Source of the DNA: Bifidobacterium subtile
GTDB taxonomy: Bacteria; Actinomycetota; Actinomycetes; Actinomycetales; Bifidobacteriaceae
Length of the DNA stretch: 64,000 nt
Assembly (NCBI RefSeq): GCF_000741775.1
Contig: NZ_JGZR01000002.1
Span: 124,001 to 188,000, forward strand
Direction: 5' to 3'
Position 1 is the first letter of the stretch. Each line of letters starts with the position of its first letter. Below the pieces are notes generated by a model, which searched no databases, had not been told where the DNA came from, and saw only the letters and a list, made by a program, of their open reading frames with translations. This document shows positions 35,729 to 44,983 of the stretch, one piece after another. The translations under genes and the position numbers were made by a program.

Positions 35729-35800
35729 GGGCGGTTGGCGCAGTGGTAGCGCACTTCCCTGACACGGAAGGGGTCACAAGTTCGAATCTTGTATCGCCCA
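35729..35800 (+). tRNA. tRNA-Val (GAC)
   Basis: Acceptor GGGCGGT paired with ATCGCCC (one G-U), anticodon stem-loop TTCCCTGACACGGAA giving GAC, T-arm with GTTCGAATC. Discriminator A. Confidence 0.94.
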
Positions 35801-35837
35801 CGCAGAGCCGAGGAATCGGCTCTTGACAATTGAATAT

Positions 35838-35910
35838 GGGTGATTGGCGCAGCGGCTAGCGCACTTCCTTCACACGGAAGGGGTCGCAGGTTCGATTCCT
35901 GCATCACCCA
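35838..35910 (+). tRNA. tRNA-Val (CAC)
   Basis: Acceptor GGGTGAT paired with ATCACCC, anticodon stem-loop TTCCTTCACACGGAA giving CAC, T-arm with GGTTCGATTCC. Discriminator A. Last tRNA of the cluster; AT-rich sequence follows and no copy of its 3' end was found downstream. Confidence 0.94.
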
Positions 35911-36115
35911 CATATCATATATTTAGATTCATTCATATTCTTTGAGCATTTCAAAACATTGGGATCGTATGATTTCGAAATTCTGACGCCTGCCTTGGCA
36001 GCTGATTCCCTATCGGCAATCGGGTTATGAGCTTTTCGGCCTATGCCTCCGACAATCCGATGAAATGATGCAAATTACCGTATCGCTATCACTATATGCC
36101 CTATATGCATATGCA

Positions 36116-37048
36116 CTATATGACTGTGCTGAGCAGGTACACCAGCGGGATGGTGAGCAGGCTCAGTATGGTTGACAGGCTCATCAGCATGACCCCGGGC
36201 TTGGTGTCGTCTCCGTTGCGCATGGCGAAGAGCACTACCATCCCGGCTGCGGGGCACGATGATAAAATGACCGAGGTGGTGAAGGCCGTGCCTGTGACCG
36301 CGAAGAGCTTCAGCATCAATATGGCTATCACCGGGTAGAACAGGTTCCGCAGCAGCAGGGAGATCATGATCGGCAGGTCGAAGGTGACGGATCGCAACGG
36401 CATGTCGACGAGACTGCTGCCAATGACGATCATGGAGAGCGGCGTGAACAGATCGCTGACGTATGTGAGGAACTGATTGATCTGACTTGGAAAATGTATG
36501 GAAAGCACGAACATGGCCAGGCCGATGAGTATCGCCGCTATATTCGGGTTCACGATAATGGCTTTTGCCTTTGCCCTCCAACCATTTTTGGAATGCGGAC
36601 CTTGATAGAGCGAAGTCCCGTGCGTCCAGGCAAAGATGTTGAAAACGGCCAGCGAAACCACGGCGTAGAACACGCCAGCGCTGCCGAAGAGCGCTTGGGC
36701 AAGCGGGATGCCCATGAATCCCGCGTTCGAATATACGCTCCCGAATTTCGCCGTCCGTTGTTTGGCAGGGTCTTTCACGCGCATGAACAGCAGCTTGGAC
36801 AAGACGATGCTGATCAGGCAGGCGGTGACGACGGCCGCTGCGGTTGCGCTGAGAACATGGAGGCCGGATGATGAAAACGGCTGCTGAAATGCCCGAATGA
36901 TTACCAGCGGCGAGATGTAGTACAGCAGCATGTCGGTGAGGTCATTGGCGGTTGTCTGGTGCAGATGGCCGCTGCTGCGGATGATCACTCCGAAAAACAT
37001 AAGACAGAAGGCCAAGGCGATTTGCGTCGCAAGCTGTGTGAATGACAC
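36116..37048 (-). CDS. AEC family transporter (auxin efflux carrier-like)
   Basis: About 310 residues, an AEC-family membrane permease of the kind that exports organic acids such as malate or related metabolites. Roughly ten hydrophobic helices, with the family-typical KFGSVYSNAGFMGIPLAQALFG near residue 110 and a C-terminal SSCPAAGMVVLFAMR. GTG at 37046-37048 is preferred because AGGAAAGGAAG stands just before it; the upstream ATG at 37105 gives a polar, non-homologous start. Alone after the tRNA cluster; the substrate is unknown. Confidence 0.85.
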   Translation of the reverse strand: MSFTQLATQIALAFCLMFFGVIIRSSGHLHQTTANDLTDMLLYYISPLVIIRAFQQPFSSSGLHVLSATAAAVVTACLISIVLSKLLFMRVKDPAKQRTAKFGSVYSNAGFMGIPLAQALFGSAGVFYAVVSLAVFNIFAWTHGTSLYQGPHSKNGWRAKAKAIIVNPNIAAILIGLAMFVLSIHFPSQINQFLTYVSDLFTPLSMIVIGSSLVDMPLRSVTFDLPIMISLLLRNLFYPVIAILMLKLFAVTGTAFTTSVILSSCPAAGMVVLFAMRNGDDTKPGVMLMSLSTILSLLTIPLVYLLSTVI

Positions 37049-37218
37049 GATCTTCCTTTCCTCGGGCCAGTCCGGATGATCAAGCTGGGGGATGCTAATA
37101 AGCATATCGAGCCGATTGCATCGGAAATGTAATCGATTCGATATGCCTGGCCATCGTTATTGTCTGAACGGCTGAAGCACGGCATGATGTGACAGCAAGA
37201 CCGTTAGGCTGGCATGAT

Positions 37219-39048
37219 CTACTTGCCTTCCGCGCTCTTTTTGCCGCGCGGCACATAGATTACGGTGTCGATGAGCTTGGCATAGGCTTGCTCGATGGCG
37301 GCGCGCTTGGTTTTCAGGCTCGGGGTGAGCAGACCGTTCTCCGAGGTGAAGGAGTCGGGCAGGATCTCGAACTTGCGGACCGATTCGGCACGGGAGACCG
37401 AGGTGTTCGCTTCGGCGACCGCGCGCTCGACTTCGTCATGGATGATGGCGTTGCGGCTTGCCTGCTCCAACGTTTCGACAGGCTTCGCGCCCTGGGCCTT
37501 GAGCCATTCGTTGGCATCGGACAGATCGAGGGTGACCAGCGCGGCGACGAAGGGCCTGCGGTCGCCTATGACGAGACACTGGTCCACGACGGGCGAGGTC
37601 ATGACGGAGGCCTCGATGCCGCCGGGGGAGACGTTCTTGCCGCCTGCCGTGATGATGAGATCCTTCTTGCGCCCTGTCAGATGGAGGAATCCAGCAGCGT
37701 CGATATCGCCCAGATCGCCGGTGTGCAGCCAGCCATCCGTGATCTGCTCGGCGCTGACTTCGGGCTGATTATGGTAGCCGCGGCAGATCATCGTACCCTT
37801 GATGCAGATTTCGTCATCGTCGCCGATGCCGAAACTCACGCCGGACAGCGGCTGCCCGATCGTGCCGATCCGGTTGCTGCCGGGCAGGCTCACGCATACG
37901 GGGCCTGCGGTTTCGGTCATGCCGTAGCCTTCGAGCAGCGGCATGCCGATGCCATTGAAGAAATGCGAGATCATCGGATCCATCGGGGCGCCGCCGGTGA
38001 TGCAGAAGTCGGCGTTCGAGCCGAAGATGCGCAGGATCTGGCTGTACACCGTCTTCGCATAGAACGCATGGCGGATGCGTCCGGGCAACGGCAGGTGCTT
38101 CCCCTGCTGCTGGGCCATCGACCATTCTCTGGCATTCTCCACCGCGCGCTTGAAGAGCTTGCCTGCGAACCCGCTGCCGGCCCGTTGCGATGCGGCGTTG
38201 TAGACCTTCTCGAACACGCGCGGCACTGCGAGCAGCAGCGTGGGATTGAAGGTCTGGAAGTCGTCGATAATCGTCGAGAAATCGCTGGAAAGCCCCAGCC
38301 GCAGGGTTCCTGCGAAACTCAATATCTCCATATATCTGGCGAAGACGTGCGAAAGCGGTAGGAACAGCAGCAGCCCGCGGTCGGGGATGTTGCAGGCGCG
38401 CGGCATGAATTGCAGGCCGGAAAGGCACAGGAATGCAAAATTGGCATGCGTCAGCTCGACGCCCTTGGGCGTTCCCGTCGACCCGGACGTATAGACGATA
38501 GTCGCCAAATCGTTGCCGTGCGCGGCCTTCCTGCGCTCTTGGAAGTTCTCGTCGCTCACGCTCCCGCCGAATTCCTCGATGATATCGGTTGCGCCGCACT
38601 CGATGACATAGACATCGCCCAGCGTGCCGATCTGGCTGCGCACGGATTCGATCTTCTCCCGCTGTCCCTCGTCTTCGGCGAAAACGAGAGTGACTGAAGC
38701 GTCGTTGAGAATCGCGCGAATCTGCGCGGCCGAGCTGGTCTCGTACACCGGCACGGTGACTGCTCCTATTGCCATGATGGCCATGTCGAGCGCCGTCCAC
38801 TCCCAGCGGGTGTGCGAGACGATCGCCACGGCATCGCCTTTCCGCACGCCTTTCGCGATAAGACCCTTGGCGAGGGTGACAACGATCTCAAGGAATTCCC
38901 GCGAGCTGAAATGCGCCCATGCTCCGTTGCTTTTGTATTCGATCACCGTGCCGTCAGGGTCGCGCTCGGCTCTGGACTCCACGAAGTCGAACAGGTTGAT
39001 ATCGATGTCGATCGGGTGTTGCATCCCGGCCGTATACTGTTTTTTCAC
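37219..39048 (-). CDS. long-chain acyl-CoA synthetase (AMP-forming)
   Basis: 609 residues, an acyl-adenylate-forming enzyme that activates fatty acids with ATP and CoA. P-loop YTSGSTGTPKGVELTH (about residue 192), the CITGGAPMDP and GYGMTETAGPVCVS region (about 355-385), then LHTGDLGDIDAAGFLHLTGR and the late KNVSPGGIEA. It is slightly short of the 650-700 residue eukaryotic type but normal for bacteria. GTG start at 39048 behind GGAGGA. No signal peptide; membrane-associated cytosolic. Divergent from the DHA2 exporter. Confidence 0.93.
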   Translation of the reverse strand: MKKQYTAGMQHPIDIDINLFDFVESRAERDPDGTVIEYKSNGAWAHFSSREFLEIVVTLAKGLIAKGVRKGDAVAIVSHTRWEWTALDMAIMAIGAVTVPVYETSSAAQIRAILNDASVTLVFAEDEGQREKIESVRSQIGTLGDVYVIECGATDIIEEFGGSVSDENFQERRKAAHGNDLATIVYTSGSTGTPKGVELTHANFAFLCLSGLQFMPRACNIPDRGLLLFLPLSHVFARYMEILSFAGTLRLGLSSDFSTIIDDFQTFNPTLLLAVPRVFEKVYNAASQRAGSGFAGKLFKRAVENAREWSMAQQQGKHLPLPGRIRHAFYAKTVYSQILRIFGSNADFCITGGAPMDPMISHFFNGIGMPLLEGYGMTETAGPVCVSLPGSNRIGTIGQPLSGVSFGIGDDDEICIKGTMICRGYHNQPEVSAEQITDGWLHTGDLGDIDAAGFLHLTGRKKDLIITAGGKNVSPGGIEASVMTSPVVDQCLVIGDRRPFVAALVTLDLSDANEWLKAQGAKPVETLEQASRNAIIHDEVERAVAEANTSVSRAESVRKFEILPDSFTSENGLLTPSLKTKRAAIEQAYAKLIDTVIYVPRGKKSAEGK

Positions 39049-39095
39049 GATTCCTCCGCACGCTTCCTATGATGACTATGCTCATACTAGGAACC

Positions 39096-39155
39096 ACTAT
39101 GTAAATGACAACTGCATGAATAGAAACCACTGCGTAAATGGAAACTATGTAAATG
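39096..39155. repeat. degenerate tandem repeat between acyl-CoA synthetase and MFS genes
   Basis: The motif ACTATGTAAATG recurs four times, at 39096, 39111 (ACTGCATGAAT), 39129 (ACTGCGTAAATG) and 39144, spaced 15, 18 and 15 bp. It lies 48 bp upstream of the synthetase GTG and may be an operator array. The rest of the 39049-39359 gap shows only the exporter's ribosome binding site. Confidence 0.6.
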
Positions 39156-39359
39156 GCGATCGTGCACGTGACAGCCGGTAAGCGCAATCGCCTTCGAGCG
39201 ACGCATGCGATGCGCTAGTCTGTGTATTGTTCTTTGCGAGGATTGATATGGCTTTGTCGTATTGATGGATTGAAAAGATTCCCGAACCGGATGGATTGCA
39301 GGACCCAGTTTGCAGGTTGCGGCGTAACGATATGAAGCTTGTTTGAGGAGAGGAAATAT

Positions 39360-40919
39360 ATGGAGCACAACGTAGCGGCGTCTTCGGCCGTGGAGCCATC
39401 CCAGCAGGGAGAGAATATTAAATCCAATCGCAAGAAGATCAATCCGTGGGTTTCGCTGTGGTCGATGATCATCGGATTCTTCATGATTCTGCTGGACACG
39501 ACGATTGTGGCCGTGGCGAATCCGAGCATCCAGCAGGGCCTCGGCGTGGACGTCGGAACGGTGCTCTGGGTCACCTCGGCGTACCTGCTGACGCTCACCG
39601 TGCCGATGCTCATCGCGGGAAGGCTGGGGGACCGCTTCGGACAGCGCAACATCTATCTTATCGGCTTGGTGATTTTCACCTTGTCGTCGCTGTGGTGCGG
39701 GCTGTCGTCCAGCCTGCCGGGCAGCCAGATCGGCAATCTGATCGCCGCGCGCTCGGTGCAGGGTTTTGGCGCAGCGCTCATCAGCCCACAGACCATGGCC
39801 GTCATCCAGCGCATCTTCCCGCCGACGCGCAGGGGAGGAGCTATGGCCGTGTGGGGGACCGTCGCCGGCGTGGCCACAATGGTAGGGCCCGTGCTGGGCG
39901 GGTTCCTGGTCAGCTCCTTCGGCTGGGAGTGGATTTTCTTCATCAATGTGCCGGTCGGCATCGTCGCGCTGATTCTTGGCTGGGTGAACATTCCGAAGCT
40001 TGAGACGCACACGCACTCCTTCGATTGGATTGGCGTGGCGCTGTCCGCTGTTGCCGTCTTCTTCCTCGTCTTCGGCATGCAGGAGGGCAACGCGCACCAT
40101 TGGGATGGCTGGATCATCGCGTCCATCGTGTTCGGTGCCGTCATGTTCGCTGTCTTCTTCCTGTGGCAAGCACGCGCCGAAGGGGAGCCGCTGGTGCCGT
40201 TGAACCTGTTCAAGGACCGCAACTTCTCGGTGTCGTCGGCCGCCATCGTCTTCGTCGGCTTCGCAATCGCCTCCATGTCGGTTCCGCTGTACTACTACTT
40301 CCAAGTCGTGCGCGGCCTCGACCCGACCCAATCGGCCCTGATGACGCTGCCATCGCCGATCATCGGCATCGTGCTCGCGCCGATCTCCGGCAAGATGATC
40401 GACCGCATGCACCCGCGCACGCTGGCCGTTCCGGGGCTGCTGTGCTCCTCGCTGGGGTTGTGGCTCTATGTATGGATCATGCAGGTCGACGTCTCGTGGG
40501 CCTGGCTGCTGGTTCCCTCGGCGGTTCTCGGCATCGGCAGCGCGTTCATGTGGGGGCCGCTGGGCGCGGTGTCCACGCGCAATCTGCCGCCGTACATGGC
40601 GGGCGCGGCTTCCGGCGTGTACAACACGGCCCGTCAGCTCGGCACCGTCATTGGTTCGGCGGCTATTGCAGCGCTTGTCTCTGCGCGGCTTGAGCATTAC
40701 CTTCCCGCTGCCTCGCAGCATTTCTCCGGGGCATCCGCAAGCGGTGCGCATATGCCGCTGAATGCGGCGATTCGCTTCACCAGCGCGATGAAGGATTCGC
40801 TGGTGATGCCAGCGACGGCGCTGCTTATCGGCTCGCTGATCTGCGTTGCGTTTGTGGCTCCGCGTGCGTGGGAGCGAGGGCAGGAGCAACATCACCAGCA
40901 GTCTTCGCAGCAGGAATAA
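39360..40919 (+). CDS. MFS drug exporter, DHA2 (14-TMS) type
   Basis: 519 residues, an EmrB/QacA-type proton-driven drug exporter. Motif A is AGRLGDRFGQRNIYLIGL (about residue 88), motif C WGTVAGVATMVGPVLGGFL (about 167), and the N-terminal LLDTTIVAVANPSIQ with D1 motif character. About 14 hydrophobic helices and a C-terminal His/Gln tail. ATG at 39360 follows GAGGAGAGG; the upstream ATG at 39339 lacks this. No regulator next to it except the repeat array on the other side. Substrate unknown. Confidence 0.92.
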   Translation: MEHNVAASSAVEPSQQGENIKSNRKKINPWVSLWSMIIGFFMILLDTTIVAVANPSIQQGLGVDVGTVLWVTSAYLLTLTVPMLIAGRLGDRFGQRNIYLIGLVIFTLSSLWCGLSSSLPGSQIGNLIAARSVQGFGAALISPQTMAVIQRIFPPTRRGGAMAVWGTVAGVATMVGPVLGGFLVSSFGWEWIFFINVPVGIVALILGWVNIPKLETHTHSFDWIGVALSAVAVFFLVFGMQEGNAHHWDGWIIASIVFGAVMFAVFFLWQARAEGEPLVPLNLFKDRNFSVSSAAIVFVGFAIASMSVPLYYYFQVVRGLDPTQSALMTLPSPIIGIVLAPISGKMIDRMHPRTLAVPGLLCSSLGLWLYVWIMQVDVSWAWLLVPSAVLGIGSAFMWGPLGAVSTRNLPPYMAGAASGVYNTARQLGTVIGSAAIAALVSARLEHYLPAASQHFSGASASGAHMPLNAAIRFTSAMKDSLVMPATALLIGSLICVAFVAPRAWERGQEQHHQQSSQQE

Positions 40920-41167
40920 GCGGGCTCAACGTCGCGCGAGCATCCCGATAGTCTGAGCTGGTCTTCCGAGCTGTATCTGCTCTCCTGACTGTGTTTTCTG
41001 GCTGTGTCGGCTCACGGTGTCTTTTGCACAAGGCCTTGAGGCTCGAAGTCACCGTGCACAGGCAGTCAAGATTGTTGCCGCATTGTTCGCGCACAGCGCT
41101 TCGCCGACGGCGCACCGCTGAAATTGCTACGCTGTATAAGGACAGGACAACGACGAAAGGACCTCTT

Positions 41168-41770
41168 ATGACCGTCTACACGCTTCCCGACCTTCCCTAC
41201 GATTATTCGGCGCTGGAACCGTATATTTCCGGCAAGATCATGGAATTGCACCATGACAAGCACCATCAAACCTATGTCACCGGCGCGAACAAGGCCCTCG
41301 AACAGCTCGAAGAAGCCCGCGACAAGGACGACTTCGCCAATATCAGCCGCTTGGAGAAGGATCTCGCCTTCAATCTCGGCGGCCATATCAACCACAGCGT
41401 CTTCTGGAAGAATCTTTCTCCCGACGGCGGCGGCAAGCCCGAAGGCGAGCTGGCAGCGGCCATCGACGAGTACTTCGGCTCCTTCGAGAAGCTCCAGGCG
41501 CAGTTCAACGCGACCGCGACGACGCTGCAAGGCTCCGGCTGGGCCATCCTGGGCTGGGACACCATCGCCAAGCGTCCGCTGATCTTCCAGCTCTTCGACC
41601 AGCAGGCCAATGTGCCGATTTCCATCGTCCCGCTGCTGCAGCTGGACATGTGGGAGCACGCCTACTATCTCGACTATCTCAACGTCAAGGCCGACTATGT
41701 GAAGGCTTTCTGGAACATCGCCAACTGGGCCGATGTCGCCGAGCGCTTCGCCAAGGTCAGCACGGACTGA
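41168..41770 (+). CDS. sodA: superoxide dismutase, Fe/Mn family
   Basis: 200 residues, normal length. Converts superoxide to peroxide and oxygen in the cytosol. All four metal ligands are present: His in MELHHDKHH (residue 27 region), His in HINHSVFW, and Asp and His in [10 protein letters not shown]. The GGHINHS and ILGWDTIAK context resembles the Mn/cambialistic members. ATG 41168 behind GAAAGGA; the open frame upstream is unrelated. Bifidobacteria usually lack SOD, so this is a notable gene. Followed by its own terminator. Confidence 0.95.
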   Translation: MTVYTLPDLPYDYSALEPYISGKIMELHHDKHHQTYVTGANKALEQLEEARDKDDFANISRLEKDLAFNLGGHINHSVFWKNLSPDGGGKPEGELAAAIDEYFGSFEKLQAQFNATATTLQGSGWAILGWDTIAKRPLIFQLFDQQANVPISIVPLLQLDMWEHAYYLDYLNVKADYVKAFWNIANWADVAERFAKVSTD

Positions 41771-41812
41771 ATGTAGCTGACTCTGTAGCTGGCAGTGACT
41801 GACTGATTGCTG

Positions 41813-41845
41813 ATTCCCTGAATCCCGAATTGGGGTTCAGGGAAT
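41813..41845 (+). terminator. terminator after superoxide dismutase
   Basis: Arms ATTCCCTGAATCCC (41813-41826) and 41832-41845 pair at 13 of 14 positions with a 5-nt loop, followed by TTG. 43 bp after the sod stop. Confidence 0.75.
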
Positions 41846-41861
41846 TTGCGTATCAGGCGTA

Positions 41862-41910
41862 CTGCCCCTTTCGTGCCTCTTATCACGAATGAGCGTCACA
41901 AAAGGGGCAG
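41862..41910. promoter_or_regulatory. 14-bp inverted repeat upstream of the APC permease
   Basis: Arms CTGCCCCTTTCGTG (41862-41875) and CACAAAAGGGGCAG (41897-41910) pair at 13 of 14 positions, 21-bp spacer that contains a further CGTG/CACG pair. It lies 74 bp before the permease start, so it could be an operator or leader hairpin. Confidence 0.55.
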
Positions 41911-41983
41911 AATTCCCTTGTATGCCTTGTACATGCTGTCCTATAGCTGACATGGTTCTGGCCAAAACGGACAGGCAGGGAGT

Positions 41984-43594
41984 ATGGTTGCCTGCGTGCG
42001 TAATGAGAATGTGAATGAAAACAACGGCGACGAACCAAGCATGCATGCGGCAGAAGGAACTGCGGCAATTGCATCGGAGGGTGGAGTCGACGCGGCTTCC
42101 GGGCTGCAATCCGTGGAGACGCTGGACCGCAGCAACGATATGGAGCGGGGCCTGAAGAACCGGCATGTGCAGTTCATCGCCATCGGCGGCACCATCGGCA
42201 CGGGGCTGTTCCTGGGGTCGGGCAAGTCCATCAGCCTGACCGGGCCGAGCATCATTGCGGTGTACATCGCCGTGGGTGCGGTCATGTTCCTGCTGATGCG
42301 GACGATCGGCGAGATGATGTACCGCGACCCGAGCCAGCACACCTTCATCAATTTCATCGGGCGCTATCTCGGCGACGCCTGGGGCCATTTCGCCGGCTGG
42401 TCGTACTGGGTCGTCCTGGTGCTGGTCGGCATGACCGAAATCAGCGCGGTCGGCACGTATTTCGTGACCTTCTTCCGCATCTTCGGCATCGACCTGCGGC
42501 ACTGGAACTGGCTGATTCAGATTGGCTTCCTGGCGGTGCTCGCTATGGTCAACCTCATCGCAGTCAAGGTCTTCGGCGAAACCGAATTCTGGTTCTCGAT
42601 GATCAAGATCACGCTGATTCTGGCGATGATCGCCACCGCTGCGGTCATGGTCATCATCGACTACCATTACCCGGCCGTGCAGATTCACGGCATGGACGGC
42701 ATTTCGTCGGCCGGCCACGCGGGCTTCGACAATATCACGCGCGGATTCTCCTTCTTGCCTCACGGCTGGATGGCATTCCTGATGAGCTTCCAGATGGTCT
42801 TCTTCGCCTACGAAACCATCGAATTCGTCGGCGTGACGGTCTCCGAGACGCACAATCCGCGCAAGGTGCTGCCCAAGGCGATCAACCAGCTCATCGCCAG
42901 AATCCTGATTTTCTACGTCGGCGCGCTGGTTGCGATCATGCTCATCGTGCCGTGGAGCACTTTCAGGCCGAACCGCGACGGTTCCTTCGCCTCGCCATTC
43001 GTCATGGTGTTCCAGTACGCCGGGCTCAACTGGGCTTCGGCGCTGGTGTTCTTCGTGGTCATCACCGCGGCCTCGTCGTCGCTCAACTCGCTGCTGTACT
43101 CCGCCGGGCGGCATCTCTATCAGGTTGCCGACGAGTTTGATTCCCCGCGGCTGTGCCATTTTGCGACTGTCTCGAAGAGCAAGGTGCCCGCGCGTGCGAT
43201 CATACTTTCGGCCCTGCTGATTCTCATCTCCCCGCTGTTCAGCGCGATTCCCGGCATTTCCAGCGCCTTCGTGCTGTTCTCCTCGGCATCCAGCGCGGTG
43301 ATCATCTTCATCTACATACTCACCGTGGCCGCGCACCGCAAATACCGCCAATCCGCCGACTTCATCACCGACGGCTTCGTGCTGCCGGGCTACAAGGTAC
43401 TCGACATCGTCGCTATGGCGTTCTTCGCTTTCATCTACCTCACGCTGTTCCTGGCCGCCGACACGCGCGGCCCGGCGCTGGCCGGCCTGGGCTGGCTGAT
43501 TGTGTTCGGTGGATACTGCCTGCTGCGCAGTCGACGCAGGAAATCAGCCAGTGCCGTGGGTGCAGCGGGTGTCGAAGATGTCGTCGTGGAATGA
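41984..43594 (+). CDS. APC-family amino-acid permease
   Basis: 536 residues, a proton-coupled amino-acid importer of the GabP/LysP/CycA group with about 12 helices. The core motif FIAIGGTIGTGLFLGSGKSI (about residue 65) is intact, then MYRDPSQHTFINF, the FGETEFWFSMIKI helix and VTVSETHNPRKVLPKAI. It is similar in character to the decayed permease at 1428-2610. The exact start is uncertain: the ATG at 41984 has its purine-rich stretch too close, and later starts (about 42041) have no clear site. The substrate is not assigned. Confidence 0.88.
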   Translation: MVACVRNENVNENNGDEPSMHAAEGTAAIASEGGVDAASGLQSVETLDRSNDMERGLKNRHVQFIAIGGTIGTGLFLGSGKSISLTGPSIIAVYIAVGAVMFLLMRTIGEMMYRDPSQHTFINFIGRYLGDAWGHFAGWSYWVVLVLVGMTEISAVGTYFVTFFRIFGIDLRHWNWLIQIGFLAVLAMVNLIAVKVFGETEFWFSMIKITLILAMIATAAVMVIIDYHYPAVQIHGMDGISSAGHAGFDNITRGFSFLPHGWMAFLMSFQMVFFAYETIEFVGVTVSETHNPRKVLPKAINQLIARILIFYVGALVAIMLIVPWSTFRPNRDGSFASPFVMVFQYAGLNWASALVFFVVITAASSSLNSLLYSAGRHLYQVADEFDSPRLCHFATVSKSKVPARAIILSALLILISPLFSAIPGISSAFVLFSSASSAVIIFIYILTVAAHRKYRQSADFITDGFVLPGYKVLDIVAMAFFAFIYLTLFLAADTRGPALAGLGWLIVFGGYCLLRSRRRKSASAVGAAGVEDVVVE

Positions 43595-43822
43595 CACGCT
43601 CAACGTATAGAACGTATAGATACAGCAGGAGGATACTTCCCAATCCGATAATGACGTTGGACGAGAAAACACCCTCCCGCTTGATTATGGGATGGACAGC
43701 TTAGTTTTCCGGACGTTTTGCGTTAGGCGCATTCGAGTCGTGTCCATTCGGACCAATGCTGGTTTACCATTGATGTACTAGCTGATTTTTTTAATCTGTA
43801 CCGGTGCGGAGAGGAGCGTGCT

Positions 43823-44983
43823 ATGGCGAATATCACCGTATATCCGACCACGCTTCGCTGGGCAGTGCGAGAAAGCGACGCCGACCCCTCTGCGATTGCT
43901 CATAAAAAGGGATTGGCTGACTTTCCGGAATGGCTGATGGCGACGGATCCGCTGCATCTTTCCTTCAGCAAGCTTTCTGCAATTGGCAAAGTGCTGAATA
44001 TGCCGTTTGGCTCTTTGGTGCGTTCGGTGTCTCCTGAGTTTCAGGAGGATGCGGTAATCCGATACCGTACAATCGGCAACCAAACTGTTGAGCCAACTCA
44101 GAATCTGCGGGACATCATTCGAATCATGCGTGGCAGACAGAGCTGGGCGCGGGACGAAATGGTTTCCCAAGGTCTGGGAGGCAACCTTCTCGTCGGCAGT
44201 GTGTCTCAGGCTGCTTCTGCCCGAGAACTTGCAGATGCAATGCGCGAGAAACTGTCTTTGCAAGCCGATTGGTCTTTGCATAAGGATTCCGGAGAGCGAT
44301 TCCGTTATGTACGAGATAGGGCTTCTGACGCCGGTCTGCTTGTTATGATCGATTCCAAAGTCGGTACGTTCGCTCGACGCCTAGACGTGCATGATTTTCG
44401 TGCGTTTGTTTTGCTCGATGATATCGCTCCGCTGATTTTCATCAATTGCAACGATTCCTACGCGGGGATGCTGTTTTCCTTGCTGCATGAGATAGGCCAT
44501 GTGCTGCTGGGATTGGACGAAGTGTACAACGACCTTTCTTTTGCCGCGGATAACACGAAGAATGAGCGTGTGATTAATCGGGCCGTGGTGATGTCTGTTG
44601 TGAACGATGTTGATTTTCATGCCTACTGGCGCAAGTCTGCTGAGATTCATGGGCAAACACAGGATGTAGCTGACGCCTGCGCAAAACGGTACGGGCTGAG
44701 TGGGCTTGCCCTGACCATCTACGCCCATCAGCTTGGCTTGGCGACAGAGGAAGACATACGTTTAGTACGGATGTTAGGCGAAGAGCGCACAGATGCACGA
44801 ACGAGCTCCGGTGGAAACCAAAATCGCACGAACGCATCCCATCTCGATACGCGGTTCGTTCGGCTGGTCAGCAGTGGCATCGAACGAGGCACGCTCGGCT
44901 ATTCGGACGGGCTTTCGCTGTTAGGGCTTAAATCCATTCATGCCTACGAGGGACTCCTCGAAGAGAAGGGCATGATCCGATGA
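43823..44983 (+). CDS. ImmA/IrrE-type metallopeptidase (putative antitoxin/regulator)
   Basis: 386 residues. A helical, HTH-like N-terminal half (about 1-100, DFPEWLMATDPLHLSFSKLSA type) is followed by an ImmA/IrrE zinc-peptidase domain with LLHEIGHVLLG (HExxH, about residue 222). Such proteins often cleave a repressor or act as antitoxin partners. ATG 43823 follows GAGAGGAG. It overlaps the next gene by 4 bp (ATGA), a strong sign of a two-gene unit. Base use looks less GC-rich than neighbours, suggesting horizontal transfer. Specific target unknown. Confidence 0.82.
   Translation: MANITVYPTTLRWAVRESDADPSAIAHKKGLADFPEWLMATDPLHLSFSKLSAIGKVLNMPFGSLVRSVSPEFQEDAVIRYRTIGNQTVEPTQNLRDIIRIMRGRQSWARDEMVSQGLGGNLLVGSVSQAASARELADAMREKLSLQADWSLHKDSGERFRYVRDRASDAGLLVMIDSKVGTFARRLDVHDFRAFVLLDDIAPLIFINCNDSYAGMLFSLLHEIGHVLLGLDEVYNDLSFAADNTKNERVINRAVVMSVVNDVDFHAYWRKSAEIHGQTQDVADACAKRYGLSGLALTIYAHQLGLATEEDIRLVRMLGEERTDARTSSGGNQNRTNASHLDTRFVRLVSSGIERGTLGYSDGLSLLGLKSIHAYEGLLEEKGMIR

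Noticed and set aside
35838-36115. Possible att site for an island next to tRNA-Val (CAC)
   Set aside because: No second copy of the tRNA 3' end and no integrase were found downstream in the window.
39087-40895. A 602-codon minus-strand frame
   Set aside because: Antisense to the DHA2 exporter, rich in Arg/His/Asp with no family resemblance.
41837-43351. A 504-codon minus-strand frame
   Set aside because: Mirror frame of the APC permease gene.
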